From NCBI RefSeq assembly GCF_009720485.1, contig NZ_CP045245.1, positions 2,418,001 through 2,482,000 on the forward strand: DNA of 64,000 nt, given 5' to 3'. The stretch is from Cellulomonas sp. JZ18. GTDB lineage: Bacteria; Actinomycetota; Actinomycetes; Actinomycetales; Cellulomonadaceae. Each line of letters starts with the position of its first letter. Position 1 is the first letter of the stretch. Shown here piece after piece: positions 30,648 to 39,894 of the stretch. Position numbers and translations under genes: made by a program. The notes under the pieces were generated by a model. That model was not told the DNA's origin and made no database searches. It saw only the letters and a program-made list of their open reading frames with translations.

Positions 30648-30989
30648 GACACGTCCTCCCGGCGCGCACCGGCCAGGCGCGCGCTCTCGTGCGGGCAGGG
30701 CCCGCGGTCTCGGTTGTCGGTCCGGCCGGCGGCCGGTCCCCTGGTGCCACCCGCCGCCCGCGCCGGGCCCGAGGGCCCGGACCGTGCGGGACGACGACCG
30801 GTCGGCGACCGGGTCATGGCACGCGAATTCGACCGGCACGGGCCGGTCGTAGGGGAAGTCTAGCCCACGCCGGCCGGTGCCCTGCCGGAGGGCCCGCGAG
30901 CCGCCCTCAGCCCGATCTCCGCACGCGCCCGTCCCGAGGCCAGACTCCCCCGCTCCCGGGCGCACCGGGCCACGGCCACCGTCGACGCC
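30648..30989. other. divergent leader region between rpsB and the M23-like gene
   Basis: This 342-base gap has no gene. It holds a perfect hairpin CCGGGCCC / GGGCCCGG (30763-30770, 30773-30780), a possible rpsB -10 TAGACT on the minus strand (AGTCTA at 30857-30862), which would give an rpsB leader of about 205 bases, and further GC-rich partial stems. S2 leaders are autoregulated in several bacteria; any such role here is inference. No promoter for the plus-strand gene was recognised. Confidence 0.4.
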
Positions 30990-31679
30990 ATGCCGCACAC
31001 CGCGCCCCCTCCTCCCCCGGCACCCGAGCCGGCCCGGCGTCGTCCACGACGCCGGGCGGTCGGTCGATCCGCCGCACCCTCGGGTCCGACGTCCGCCCGG
31101 CGGCGCCGGCACGGCGCACCGGCGGAGCGGCGCGGAACCACCGGACACGGCACCCGCCGGCGCGCGCGAGCCGGTGCCGTGCTGCCGGCGGTGCTCGTCC
31201 TCGCCGCCCTCGCCGGCGGGGCCGTCGCGCCGCCGTCCGGTGCCCGTCCCCCGGCCGCAGCGGCAGCGCCCGTGACGTACCGGCCCCCGGTGGGCGGCGT
31301 CCACGCCCCCAGTCGCCCCTTCGAGGCGCCGCCGGAGCGGTGGCTCGCCGGCCACCGTGGCGTCGACCTCAGCGCGGAGCCCGGCACGACGGTCGTGGCG
31401 CCGGCGGACGGCGTCGTGACGTTCGCGGGACCCGTCGCCGGACGCGGGGTCGTCACGGTGCTGCACGCCGACGGCCGCCGCAGCAGCGTCGAGCCGGTGA
31501 CGGCCGTCGTCGTCGCGGGGACCGCCGTGCGTGCCGGGGACGCGCTGGGCACTCTGGCGGAGGGTGGGCACTGCCGACGCGCCTGCCTGCACTGGGGCGT
31601 CCGCGAGGGCGAGCGGTACGTCGACCCGTGGAGCCTGCTGCCCGGGTCGGGCCCGGTCGTGCTGCTGCCCGTGCCCTGA
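30990..31679 (+). CDS. secreted M23-like (LytM fold) protein, probably not a normal peptidase
   Basis: A 229-residue protein with a Pro/Arg-rich N-terminus, a membrane or signal segment near residues 63-82 and a C-terminal M23 fold. The zinc-ligand motif [11 protein letters not shown] and a later LHWGV are present. The usual HxH motif reads CLH (RACLHWGVR), and the YxHL histidine position reads VEPV, so both catalytic histidines of LytM-type peptidases are replaced while the three zinc ligands remain. It may be a cell-wall-binding or regulatory member. The start at 30990 lacks a clear ribosome binding site, and a later start cannot be excluded. It is divergent from rpsB and converges with the sigma factor gene. 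Confidence 0.75.
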   Translation: MPHTAPPPPPAPEPARRRPRRRAVGRSAAPSGPTSARRRRHGAPAERRGTTGHGTRRRARAGAVLPAVLVLAALAGGAVAPPSGARPPAAAAAPVTYRPPVGGVHAPSRPFEAPPERWLAGHRGVDLSAEPGTTVVAPADGVVTFAGPVAGRGVVTVLHADGRRSSVEPVTAVVVAGTAVRAGDALGTLAEGGHCRRACLHWGVREGERYVDPWSLLPGSGPVVLLPVP

Positions 31680-31726
31680 CGCTCCCTGGGCCTCGCTCGG
31701 CGGGTGCGAGCCTCGCTCGGCGGGGC

Positions 31727-32683
31727 TCAGCCGCGCTCGGCGTCGAGCAGGCGCGTGCGCAGCCGCACCATGGCGGCCGTGTGGATCTGGGAGATCCGCG
31801 ACTCCGTCACGCCGAGGACGCGGCCGATCTCCGCGAGCGTCATGCTCTCGTAGTAGTACAGGACCACGACCAGGCGCTCTCGCTCGCCGAGGCACTCGAT
31901 CGCGCGGGCGAGCAGGTACTTCGTCTCCTGCGCCTCGACGGAACCCGCGGGGTCCTCGGCGCGCCGGTCACCCAGGGTGTCGGCCAGGGTCCCGGCGCCG
32001 GGGCGGTCGTCGGACCCCGCGAGCAGCTCGTCGAGGGCCGCGATGTTGACGGCGGCGAGCTGGGTGTACACCGCGCGGAGCTCGTGCACGGGCAGGTCGA
32101 GCCGCTGGGCGACCTCGGTCTCCGTCGGGGCGCGGTGGAGGGTCGACTCGAGCTCGCCGTACGCCCGGTCGACCGCGCGCGCCTTCGTGCGCACCGAGCG
32201 CGGCACCCAGTCCATCGCGCGCAGCTCGTCGATGATCGCGCCGCGGATGCGCGAGGAGGCGTAGGACTCGAACTTCACGGCCCGGTCGGTGCGGTACTTC
32301 TCGATCGCGTCGATCAGCCCGAACATGCCGTACGACACGAGGTCCGCGTGCTCCACCGTCGAGGGCAGGCGCATCCCGATCCGGCCCGCCACGGCGGTGA
32401 CCAGCGGCACGTAGTGCAGGATCAGCTGCTCCCGCGAGCGCGGGCAGCGCTCCTGCGTGTAGCGCGTCCACAGCGCCTCGACGTCCGACGGCTCGGGGAC
32501 GGCGACCGGGGCGGCCACGCCCGCCAGCGCCGCGTCGGACGCCGTGGGGGCGGGCTCGTCCTCGACCGCGGGCACGGCGGCGACGCGCTGCTGGGGCACG
32601 ACGCCGGCCGGAGCGGTCCCGGGACGGTAGGTGCGCAGGGCGGTGGTGGCGAGCCCGACGGGGGCGTCCTGCAGTGCCGTCAT
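31727..32683 (-). CDS. FliA/WhiG family RNA polymerase sigma factor
   Basis: A 318-residue sigma-70-family factor of the group that controls motility genes or sporulation. After a 65-residue Ala/Pro/Val-rich N-terminus, region 2 ([20 protein letters not shown] and [16 protein letters not shown]), region 3 ([20 protein letters not shown]) and region 4 ([19 protein letters not shown]) follow. In a motile cellulolytic actinobacterium a flagellar role is plausible; no flagellar gene is in the window. ATG at 32683. It is downstream of xerC in the same direction. Confidence 0.9.
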   Translation of the reverse strand: MTALQDAPVGLATTALRTYRPGTAPAGVVPQQRVAAVPAVEDEPAPTASDAALAGVAAPVAVPEPSDVEALWTRYTQERCPRSREQLILHYVPLVTAVAGRIGMRLPSTVEHADLVSYGMFGLIDAIEKYRTDRAVKFESYASSRIRGAIIDELRAMDWVPRSVRTKARAVDRAYGELESTLHRAPTETEVAQRLDLPVHELRAVYTQLAAVNIAALDELLAGSDDRPGAGTLADTLGDRRAEDPAGSVEAQETKYLLARAIECLGERERLVVVLYYYESMTLAEIGRVLGVTESRISQIHTAAMVRLRTRLLDAERG

Positions 32684-32792
32684 CGTCGGCTCCGTCTCTG
32701 TGCTGGTGCCCGTGCGGGGCGAGGTGGGGCGGGCGGGGCGGGGCGGGCGAGGGCGGGCCGCGCGGGGCGTCCCGGCGGCAGGAGCGTGGCGT

Positions 32793-33719
32793 TCATGCCC
32801 GTGGGTGGGCGAGCCGGTGGGCGGAGCGCAGGCGCTCGGCGGAGACGTGGGTGTACCGCTGGGTCGTGGTGAGGCTCGCGTGGCCGAGCATCTCCTGCAC
32901 CGAGCGCAGGTCCGACCCGCCCTCGAGCAGGTGCGTGGCGGCGGTGTGGCGCAGCGCGTGCGGCGCGACGTCGTCGACGCCCACCGCCGCTGCGAGCGCG
33001 TGCACGACGGCGCGCACCTGCCGCTGGTCCACACGTCCGCCGCGCCGCCCGAGCAGGAGCGCCGACGGCGTGCCCTCGCGGACCAGGCGCGGGCGCGCCC
33101 GCGCGAGCCACGCGTCGACCGCACGCGCGGCCGGCAGGCCGAAGGGCACGACCCGCTCCTTGTCACCCTTGCCGACCACGCGCAGGGTCCGGCCGGCGAG
33201 GTCCACGTCCGACACGTCGGCACCGCACAGCTCGCCCACGCGCACGCCCGTGCCGTACAGGAGCTCCAGGGCGGCCCAGTCCCGCACGTGCACCGGGTCC
33301 TCGTCCTGGGCGCGCTCCCGTGCCGCGTCCAGCAGCCGCGTGACCGGCTCCACCGCGAGCACCGTCGGCAGGGGCGCGGCACCGCGCGCCGAGGCGAGCC
33401 GCAGGGTCGGGTCGCTGGCGAGCCGGCTCGTGTGCACGGCCCAGCGGAAGAACGTGCGCGCGGCGGCCGAGCGCCGCGCGAGGGTGGCCCGGCTGCGGTC
33501 GGCGCTCGCCATCGCGGCGAGCCAGCCGCGCAGCACGGTCAGGTCGACCTGGTCCAGGCGGGCCGCCCCGTGACGGACGGCGTACCCGAACAGGTGCTCC
33601 AGGTCGCCGAGGTAGGCCCGCACGGTGTTCTCCGACAGAGCACGCTGCGCACGCAGGTGGAGGGCGAAGTCGGCGAGCAGCTGCGCCCGCTCGGGCGCCT
33701 GCGCCGTGATCTCCGCCAT
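32793..33719 (-). CDS. xerC: site-specific tyrosine recombinase XerC
   Basis: XerC with XerD resolves chromosome dimers at dif. The 308-residue protein has an N-terminal SAM-like core-binding domain (LLADFALHLRAQRALSENT) and the catalytic domain with the conserved residues in GTGVRVGELC (Arg), HALRHTAATH (His, Arg), GHASLTTTQRYTHV (His and the nucleophile Tyr) and LLEGGSDLR. I take the ATG at 33719 (MAEITAQAPERAQ), where TAGGAG lies seven bases upstream; an ATG two codons earlier is too close to it. It is downstream of dprA, separated by an AT-richer stretch. Confidence 0.93.
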   Translation of the reverse strand: MAEITAQAPERAQLLADFALHLRAQRALSENTVRAYLGDLEHLFGYAVRHGAARLDQVDLTVLRGWLAAMASADRSRATLARRSAAARTFFRWAVHTSRLASDPTLRLASARGAAPLPTVLAVEPVTRLLDAARERAQDEDPVHVRDWAALELLYGTGVRVGELCGADVSDVDLAGRTLRVVGKGDKERVVPFGLPAARAVDAWLARARPRLVREGTPSALLLGRRGGRVDQRQVRAVVHALAAAVGVDDVAPHALRHTAATHLLEGGSDLRSVQEMLGHASLTTTQRYTHVSAERLRSAHRLAHPRA

Positions 33720-33734
33720 GAACATGCTCCTAAG

Positions 33735-33852
33735 GTGGCGTGCGTCACCGGGCCTTCACAAGACGCCCAGGAAACTACAAGAAAGCGCGATGACGGAATC
33801 CGCCGACAATGTCCGGTTCTGCAGGACGGATTCCCCTGAACGCCGCTTTTTT
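33735..33852. other. low-GC intergenic region with a nested hairpin
   Basis: The dprA-xerC gap is much richer in A and T than its surroundings (for example the run of eight T ending at 33853 and CTACAAGAAAG). GGAATCCG (33795-33802) pairs with CGGATTCC (33827-33834), with an inner GTCC/GGAC pair (33811-33814, 33824-33827). On the minus strand the stem follows an A-run directly after the dprA stop. It could be a terminator for dprA, a promoter region for xerC, or a remnant of transferred DNA. Confidence 0.5.
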
Positions 33853-35034
33853 TCACCCGGGGCGCTGCTCATGCCCGTCGGCCACCACCCAACCGGCGGC
33901 CTCGCGGCGCACCAGCCCGTCGAGCTCGAGCAGGCCGAGCATGTCACGCGCCTCGCCCGGCGTCGTGCCGGCGCGCACGGCCACCTCGTCCGCACCCCGA
34001 GCCCCTCGCCGCGGCAGCGCGTCGAGCACCCGGCGCGCGACCGGCGGCAGGCGGTCACGCGGCCCGTCGGGTGCGCTCGCCTCCGCCACCGCGTCCGTGC
34101 CGGCCTCCCCGGCGAGCTCGACGACCTCGGCGGCGTCCGTGACGCAGACGGCGACGCCGTCGCGCAGGAGCCGGTGACACCCGGCCGACGCCGCCGACGT
34201 CACCGGACCGGGCACGGCGCCCACCGGCCTGAGCAGACGTGCGGCGTGGTGGGCGGTGCTCGCCGCTCCCGACCGCCACGCCGCCTCCACGACCACCGTG
34301 GCACGCGCCGACGCCGCGATCAGCCGGTTGCGCTGCAGGAAGCGGCTGCGCGTGGGGACGGCACCGGGCGGGACCTCGCTGGCCACGGCACCGCCTGTGT
34401 GCACGACCTCCTCCAGCAGACGCGCGTTGCCGACGGGGTACGCGCGGTCGACACCACCGGCCAGCACCACGAGCGTCCGCCCCTCCCCCAGCAGCGCCCC
34501 GCGGTGCGCGCCGGCGTCGATCCCGTACGCACCGCCGGAGACCACCTGCCAGCCCCGCCGCGCCAGGTCGACGGCCAGGTCGACGGCGACGCGCTCGCCG
34601 TACGCGCTGCAGGCCCGGGCACCCACGAGCGCGACCGCCCGCTGGGACGCCGCAGGACCACCGCGCACCCACAGCGCGAAGGGCGCGGCGACGCCGAGGT
34701 CGTCGAGACCCGCGGGCCACTCCGCGTCCCCGGGGACGACCACACGAGCAGCGACGCGCGCCGCCGCCTCGCGGTCGCGCGCGGGCTCGACGCGGGCACG
34801 GCGCACCGCCCAGCGCGCGAGGCCGGCCGACACCCGTCGGCGCGTGCGGTCGCCCGTCGCACCGGCCGGCCCCTCGAGCGCGGCCCAGTCCGGCGCCCCC
34901 GCGGCGATCGCAGCGTCGACCCACGACAGCGCCCGGGCCGCACCGCACGCCTGGACGAGCGCGCCCGCGACCTCGTCACCGGGCTCCGCGAGGGCGCTCC
35001 ACACCGCCCGCGCGTCCCGCTCGTCCTCGGTCAC
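33853..35034 (-). CDS. dprA: DNA processing protein DprA
   Basis: DprA (393 residues) loads RecA on single-stranded DNA in transformation; in non-competent actinobacteria its role is unclear. The Rossmann core shows ALVGARACSAYG, SGGAYGIDAGAHRGAL, EVPPGAVPTRSRFLQRNRLI and the C-terminal winged-helix domain that ends RREAAGWVVADG. A long N-terminal domain precedes. The GTG start at 35034 overlaps the comM stop by four bases (GTGA), so the genes are coupled. Confidence 0.94.
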   Translation of the reverse strand: MTEDERDARAVWSALAEPGDEVAGALVQACGAARALSWVDAAIAAGAPDWAALEGPAGATGDRTRRRVSAGLARWAVRRARVEPARDREAAARVAARVVVPGDAEWPAGLDDLGVAAPFALWVRGGPAASQRAVALVGARACSAYGERVAVDLAVDLARRGWQVVSGGAYGIDAGAHRGALLGEGRTLVVLAGGVDRAYPVGNARLLEEVVHTGGAVASEVPPGAVPTRSRFLQRNRLIAASARATVVVEAAWRSGAASTAHHAARLLRPVGAVPGPVTSAASAGCHRLLRDGVAVCVTDAAEVVELAGEAGTDAVAEASAPDGPRDRLPPVARRVLDALPRRGARGADEVAVRAGTTPGEARDMLGLLELDGLVRREAAGWVVADGHEQRPG

Positions 35035-36551
35035 GCGCCGTGCCCCCGCGTCCGCAGGGCGAGCGCGCGGGCCACGTCCTCGCGCGCGGGCGCGACCCGC
35101 CCGTCGAGGTCGGCGACCGTCCACGCGACCCGCAGCACCCGGTCCGCGCCGCGCAGGCTGAGGGTGCCGCGGTCGACGGCACGGTGCAGGTCCGCCAGCA
35201 ACCGCCCGTCGGGACCGAGCCGGCTGTGCAGGGCGCGGGCGGGCACCTCGGCGTTGGTGCGCCACCCGGCATCCCGCCACCGGGCCCGCTGCGCCGCGCG
35301 CGCAGCCGCGACGCGTGCCGCGACCGCGGCGCTGCCCTCCCCCACGCCGTCGCTGGCGCGCGAGGGCTGGACGTCGAGCTGCAGGTCGACCCGGTCGAGG
35401 AGCGGACCGGACAGCTTCCCGAAGTACCGGCGCCGCTGCTCCGGTCGGCACGTGCAGTCGAGGCCCTTGCCCACAGCACGCCCGCACGGGCAGGGGTTGG
35501 CCGCGAGCACGAGCTGGAACCGGGCCGGGTACCGTGCGGCCCCCGCCGCGCGGTGCAGCACGATCTCGCCGTGCTCCAGCGGCTGGCGCAGGGTCTGCAG
35601 CACACCGGTCGTGAACTCCGGCGCCTCGTCGAGGAACAGCACGCCCCGGTGGGCGCGCGAGGCCGCCCCCGGACGCGGCAGGCCGGGCCCGCCGCCCACC
35701 ACGCTGGCCGCCGTCGCGGTGTGGTGCGGGTCCTCGAAGGGGGGCCGGCGCAGCAGCCCGAGGGAGGCGTCGAACGTCCCGGCCACCGAGTGCAGCGCCG
35801 TCACCTCGACCGCGTCGGCGTCCTCGAGGTCGGGCAGCAGCCCCGGCATCCGCGCCGCGAGCATCGTCTTGCCCGTCCCCGGCGGCCCGACGAGCAGGAG
35901 GTGGTGGCCCCCCGCAGCCGCCACCTCGACGCCCAGCCGTGCCTCCTCCTGCCCCCGCACGTCCGCCAGGTCGAGCACAGGGCCACCGGGCGGACCGGCC
36001 GCCGTCACCGCGGGGACGGCCTCGACGTCGGGCACGTCGACGTCCGCACCGTGCCGGGCCGCGACCTGCGCCAGGTGCTCCGCCGCGAGGATCTCGGCGC
36101 CCGGGACGAGCGCCGCCTCGGCGGCGTTCCCGGCGGGCACCACCACCCGGGGCCGGCCCGCTGCGACCGCCGCCGCCACCGCCGGCAGGACACCGCGCAC
36201 GGGGCGCACCCGCCCGTCCAGCCCCAGCTCCCCGACGTGGACCCACTGCGCGGCGCGCGCGGGATCGACGACGCCCGCGCCGGCGAGCGTCGCCACCGCG
36301 ACCGCCAGGTCGAACCCCGAGCCCGTCTTCGGCAGCGTCGCGGGCGACAGGTTCACGGTGATGCGGCGGTTGGGCCAGACGAGCCCCGACGAGGACACCG
36401 CGGCCCGGACGCGGTCGCGGGACTCCGCGAGCGCGGCGTCCGGCAGCCCGACCAGGGTGAAGGCCGGCAACGAGGCAGCCAGGTGCGCCTCGACCTCGAC
36501 GACGTGCCCGTGCAGGCCCAGCAGCGCGACGGCGCAGGTGCGCCCGAGCAC
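35031..36551 (-). CDS. comM: YifB/ComM family Mg-chelatase-like AAA ATPase
   Basis: A 506-residue AAA+ helicase of the YifB/ComM type, which promotes branch migration in recombination of transformed DNA. The N-terminal domain (VGLPDAALAESRDRVRAAV) is followed by the Walker A GPPGTGKTMLAARMPG, Walker B HRGVLFLDEAPEF, and the cysteine motif NPCPCGRAVGKGLDCTC. The GTG start at 36551 lies one base after the yraN stop. The order yraN-comM-dprA is common in actinobacteria. Confidence 0.94.
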   Translation of the reverse strand: MLGRTCAVALLGLHGHVVEVEAHLAASLPAFTLVGLPDAALAESRDRVRAAVSSSGLVWPNRRITVNLSPATLPKTGSGFDLAVAVATLAGAGVVDPARAAQWVHVGELGLDGRVRPVRGVLPAVAAAVAAGRPRVVVPAGNAAEAALVPGAEILAAEHLAQVAARHGADVDVPDVEAVPAVTAAGPPGGPVLDLADVRGQEEARLGVEVAAAGGHHLLLVGPPGTGKTMLAARMPGLLPDLEDADAVEVTALHSVAGTFDASLGLLRRPPFEDPHHTATAASVVGGGPGLPRPGAASRAHRGVLFLDEAPEFTTGVLQTLRQPLEHGEIVLHRAAGAARYPARFQLVLAANPCPCGRAVGKGLDCTCRPEQRRRYFGKLSGPLLDRVDLQLDVQPSRASDGVGEGSAAVAARVAAARAAQRARWRDAGWRTNAEVPARALHSRLGPDGRLLADLHRAVDRGTLSLRGADRVLRVAWTVADLDGRVAPAREDVARALALRTRGHGA

Positions 36552-36552
36552 G

Positions 36553-36918
36553 TCAGACCACCCCCACGAGGTGCTCGACGTGCGCACGGCCACGCGCGGG
36601 GAGGGTCACGGCGACGACGTCGACCCGCACCGAGCGCACCGGCGCGTCGTGCGCGCGCAACCACGCCGCCGTCAGCCGGCGCAGCCGCGCGAGCTTGCGG
36701 GCCGTGACCGCCTCCGCGGGGTGCCCGTAGCGCGCCGACCGCCGCGTCTTGACCTCGATGGCGACGAGCTCGTCGCCGTCGAGCGCGACGATGTCGAGCT
36801 CACCCTCCGGACACCGCCAGTTGCGGTCGAGCACCCGCCACCCGGCCTCCGTGACGAACCTCGCCGCCACGTCCTCGCCGTACCGTCCCACCGCGTCCGT
36901 CGCTCGCACGCCGACCAC
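36553..36918 (-). CDS. yraN: YraN family (UPF0102) nuclease-fold protein
   Basis: A 121-residue protein with the restriction-endonuclease-like fold: GRYGEDVAARFVTEAGWRVL, then GELDIVALDGDELVAIEVKT with the acidic and Lys residues of a PD-(D/E)xK site. Its role is thought to be linked to DNA recombination by its constant neighbourhood with comM and dprA, but no activity is established. It is adjacent to comM with one base between. Confidence 0.92.
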   Translation of the reverse strand: MVGVRATDAVGRYGEDVAARFVTEAGWRVLDRNWRCPEGELDIVALDGDELVAIEVKTRRSARYGHPAEAVTARKLARLRRLTAAWLRAHDAPVRSVRVDVVAVTLPARGRAHVEHLVGVV

Positions 36919-37036
36919 CTCCGGCCACGACCCTGGCCGGTGCGGGCGGGAGCCGGCGGCGGCAGCGGGTCGGGCGGTGGGCGGCCGCGCGCCGACGAGG
37001 GCTGTGGTCGGCTCGCCGAGCCCGGTGCGGACGCGG

Positions 37037-37360
37037 TCAGCGCGGGAAGGCGGTCCCCGAACCCAGGTCGAGCTCGGCCTTGGCGAGCTCCTCGACGTTC
37101 ACGTCCTTGAACGTGACGACGCGCACCGACTTCACGAACCGGGCCGAGCGGTACACGTCCCACACCCACGCGTCGACCAGCGAGAGCTCGAAGTACACCT
37201 CGCCGGCGGCCGAGCGGACCTGCAGGTCCACGTGGTTGGCCAGGTAGAAGCGCCGCTCCGTCTCGACGACGTACGAGAAGAGCCCGACCACGTCCCGGTA
37301 CTCGCGGTAGAGCGCGAGCTCCATGTCGGTCTCGTAGTTCTCCAGGTCCTCGGCGCTCAC
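37037..37360 (-). CDS. DUF2469 family protein
   Basis: A 107-residue protein matching the actinobacterial DUF2469 family, found between rnhB and yraN. The sequence starts SAEDLENYETDMELALYREY and is soluble, with the core EVYFELSLVDAWVWDVYRSA and VVTFKDVNVEELAKAELDL. Function is unknown. The GTG at 37360 is used; the extension upstream (RHGMGDDGP) is not conserved. Confidence 0.9.
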   Translation of the reverse strand: MSAEDLENYETDMELALYREYRDVVGLFSYVVETERRFYLANHVDLQVRSAAGEVYFELSLVDAWVWDVYRSARFVKSVRVVTFKDVNVEELAKAELDLGSGTAFPR

Positions 37361-37420
37361 GGGACCATCATCCCCCATCCCGTGCCGGGGCACGGGACTG
37401 CGCGGGTCGCGCCGTGCCCC

Positions 37421-38260
37421 TCAGACGAGCCGCAGGTCCTCGGTCAGCAGACCGTCGAGGGTCCAGCCGGGACCTCGCGTCTGCGGGGGCGGCGCGACCG
37501 TCTCGGGCAGCCGCCACGAGCGGCGGTGCAGGGGGCTCGGGCCGTGCAGACGCAGGCCCGCCAGGTGGTCGGGTGCCGCGTAGCCCTTGTTCTCGTGCCA
37601 GCCGTAGTGGGGGTGGTCGTCGGCGTGCCGCACCATCAGCGCGTCGCGCTCGCACTTGGCCAGGACGCTGGCCGCCGCGACGCTCGCGCACGTGCGGTCC
37701 GCCTTCACGCGCAGCCGCACGGCGGGCACGGGCACGTCCTGCCGGTCGCCGAACAGCTCGTCCTGCGTGCCGAACAGGTCGGGAGCGGGCGGGGTCAGCC
37801 AGTCGTGCGCACCGTCGAGCACCACGACGTCGACGCGCTCGACGACGGTCAGGACGGCTGCCAGCGCGCGCGTCCCGGCCAGCCGCAGCGCGGCGACGAT
37901 CCCGCGCTCGTCGATCTCCTGCGCGCTCGCGTGCGCCACCGCCCGGGCCACGCCCCACCGGCCGAGCGCGGGCAGCAGCTGCTCGCGCGCGGCCGGGGTG
38001 AGCAGCTTGGAGTCCGCGACGCCGCGCGGTGCCGAGCGGGTGCCGGAGTCGACCACGACGACGCCGACGGTCACCGGACCGGCGAGCGACCCGCGGCCCA
38101 CCTCGTCCATCCCCGCCACGTACGTGTGCCCCTCGCGCAGCAGGGCGCGCTCGTGACGCAGGTGCGGCACGGGCCGCGAGGACGGGCGCGCCGCGCGCGG
38201 CTGCCGCACCGGCGCGGTGGTCGCGGGCGCGGCGGCGGGAGACGGGTCGGTGAGAGTCAT
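37421..38260 (-). CDS. rnhB: ribonuclease HII
   Basis: RNase HII (279 residues) cleaves RNA in RNA-DNA hybrids and single ribonucleotides. The Ala/Pro-rich N-terminal extension of about 40 residues is followed by [12 protein letters not shown] (Asp and Glu ligands), DGAHDWL (Asp) and [19 protein letters not shown] (Asp). The tail beyond the core is longer than in E. coli. ATG at 38260; lepB ends 14 bases upstream. Confidence 0.94.
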   Translation of the reverse strand: MTLTDPSPAAAPATTAPVRQPRAARPSSRPVPHLRHERALLREGHTYVAGMDEVGRGSLAGPVTVGVVVVDSGTRSAPRGVADSKLLTPAAREQLLPALGRWGVARAVAHASAQEIDERGIVAALRLAGTRALAAVLTVVERVDVVVLDGAHDWLTPPAPDLFGTQDELFGDRQDVPVPAVRLRVKADRTCASVAAASVLAKCERDALMVRHADDHPHYGWHENKGYAAPDHLAGLRLHGPSPLHRRSWRLPETVAPPPQTRGPGWTLDGLLTEDLRLV

Positions 38261-38274
38261 GCAGGATCCGGAGG

Positions 38275-39168
38275 TCAGGACGGGTCGGGGACGCCGGCGA
38301 ACGTGTCCGACGGGTTGCGCAGCACGGTCACGCGGTCGAGCGGCCACACGGTGACGAACGCGACGCCGACGATGTTGTCCATCGGCACGGAGCCGCCGCC
38401 GGGACGCCCCTGGTTGAAGCGCGAGTCCGCCGAACGCTGGCGGTTGTCCCCCATCACCCAGACCGAGCGCTCGGGCACGACCACGTCGAACGGCTCCTCG
38501 CTCGGCTGGGCGCCGGCAGCCAGGTACGGCTCGTCGATCGGGACGCCGTTGACGGTGACGGGCTCACCGGGGCCCGCACAGGCCACACGGTCCCCCGGCA
38601 GCCCGATGACCCGCTTCACGAGGTGCTCGCCGGCGTCCTGGGGCAGCAGACCGATCCAGGTCAGGCCGTCCTCGACGGCGGCGGCCACGGGACCGCGCGG
38701 CTCCTCCGCCGTGGGCGGCAGCCAACCACCGGGGTCCTTGAAGACGACGACGTCACCGCGGCGCAGATCGCGCGGTCCGGGAGTGAGCTTGCTGACGAGG
38801 ATCCGGTCGTTCTCGATGAGGGTGTCGTGCATCGACTGCGACGGGATGAAGAACGCCTGCACCAGGAACGTCTTGACGACCAGCGACAGCACGAGCGCGC
38901 TGACGAGGATGATCGCCGTCTCGCGCACCCACGACCAGGCGCCGGAGCGTCGGGCCCGGCCGGCCTCGCGCGCGTGCTCGCGCCGTCGACGGCGGCTGCC
39001 CGCGACCTCGGGGTCGTGCGCCGGCTCCGGCGCGACCCGTCCGTCGCCGCCGGCCGCCGCACCCGTCGGGGGCCACGGCGGCCGCCCGTTCCCGGCACGG
39101 GCGTCGGCGCCCTGCCCGGGGGTCGGCACCGACCCCAGCTGCTCGGCGCGTCGCTCGCTCACGGTCAC
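38275..39168 (-). CDS. lepB: signal peptidase I
   Basis: The general type I signal peptidase, which cuts Sec and Tat signal peptides outside the membrane. The 297-residue protein has a basic/Pro-rich cytoplasmic N-terminus of about 85 residues, a membrane helix ([18 protein letters not shown]), the catalytic Ser in PSQSMHDTL and Lys in [12 protein letters not shown], plus [16 protein letters not shown]. The start is uncertain: GTG at 39168 is used and a second GTG two codons later is possible. Contrast with the Ser-His type SipW-like enzyme at 56449. Confidence 0.93.
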   Translation of the reverse strand: MTVSERRAEQLGSVPTPGQGADARAGNGRPPWPPTGAAAGGDGRVAPEPAHDPEVAGSRRRRREHAREAGRARRSGAWSWVRETAIILVSALVLSLVVKTFLVQAFFIPSQSMHDTLIENDRILVSKLTPGPRDLRRGDVVVFKDPGGWLPPTAEEPRGPVAAAVEDGLTWIGLLPQDAGEHLVKRVIGLPGDRVACAGPGEPVTVNGVPIDEPYLAAGAQPSEEPFDVVVPERSVWVMGDNRQRSADSRFNQGRPGGGSVPMDNIVGVAFVTVWPLDRVTVLRNPSDTFAGVPDPS

Positions 39169-39261
39169 ACTCTCGCACGCGGGCGCGTCCGACGGGGCAC
39201 CTGCCCGCCCGCCGGGCCGTCCCACCGGCCGCCTCCTGCGCGACCGTGCGCGGTGGGGACG

Positions 39262-39301
39262 ACGACGGGCGGCCACCGCAGCTGCGGTGACCGCCCGTCG
39301 T
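39262..39301 (-). terminator. rplS terminator, long nearly perfect hairpin
   Basis: ACGACGGGCGG (39262-39272) pairs with CCGCCCGTCGT (39291-39301). After one mismatch the perfect inverted repeat CACCGCAG / CTGCGGTG (39274-39281, 39282-39289) follows. The whole is 40 bases with a minimal loop and begins 15 bases after the rplS stop. Confidence 0.8.
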
Positions 39302-39315
39302 GGGAGGTGCGGTGC

Positions 39316-39678
39316 TCAGCCCTTGGCCGGGGCCTGCTCGCGCTTCTCCTTGATCTTCGCCTTCTTGCCCCGCAGCGCGCGCAGGTAGTACAGCTTCGCG
39401 CGGCGGACGTCACCGCGGGTGACGACCTCGATGGAGTCGAGCGTCGGCGAGTGGACGGGGAACGTGCGCTCCACGCCGACGCCGAAGCTGATCTTGCGGA
39501 TCGTGAAGGTCTCGCGCACGCCGGCACCCTGGCGGGCGATGACGACGCCCTGGAACGCCTGGATACGAGAGCGGTTGCCCTCGACGACCTTGACGTTGAC
39601 CTTGAGCGAGTCGCCGGGACGGAACTCCGGGACGTCGGTGCGCAGCGAGGCTGCGTCGAGCGCGTCGAGCGTCTGCAT
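39316..39678 (-). CDS. rplS: 50S ribosomal protein L19
   Basis: L19 (120 residues) lies at the subunit interface. The family core is visible: [39 protein letters not shown] and [20 protein letters not shown]. The tail is basic ([16 protein letters not shown]). It is in the usual rpsP-rimM-trmD-rplS order, here separated from trmD by about 215 bases, likely with its own promoter. Confidence 0.97.
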   Translation of the reverse strand: MQTLDALDAASLRTDVPEFRPGDSLKVNVKVVEGNRSRIQAFQGVVIARQGAGVRETFTIRKISFGVGVERTFPVHSPTLDSIEVVTRGDVRRAKLYYLRALRGKKAKIKEKREQAPAKG

Positions 39679-39894
39679 GAGGTGTCACTTCCCCGCCCTG
39701 CCGCAGGTCAGGAGCGTGATCGACGGGCGCACGCGCTGCCGGGGCAGGGCAGGCGCCCGAGGGGGTTCCGGATTCGGTGGGACGGACCGCGGCCGGGCCG
39801 GGTCCGTGCGTCGTGGGCGCTCTCCCCTGCGGCAGAGAGGCGACCGACGCGCACCGACCGACCAGTCTGCCACAGCCGGGGCCCGCGGACCGAA

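Noticed and set aside
31680..31726. Direct repeat CCTCGCTCGGCGGG between the M23-like gene and the sigma factor gene
   Set aside because: Two short copies in a convergent gap; no structure or function can be supported.
33795..33834. The dprA-xerC hairpin as a dif site
   Set aside because: It lacks the 11-6-11 arm arrangement of XerC/XerD sites; the inverted arms are eight bases with a 24-base spacer.
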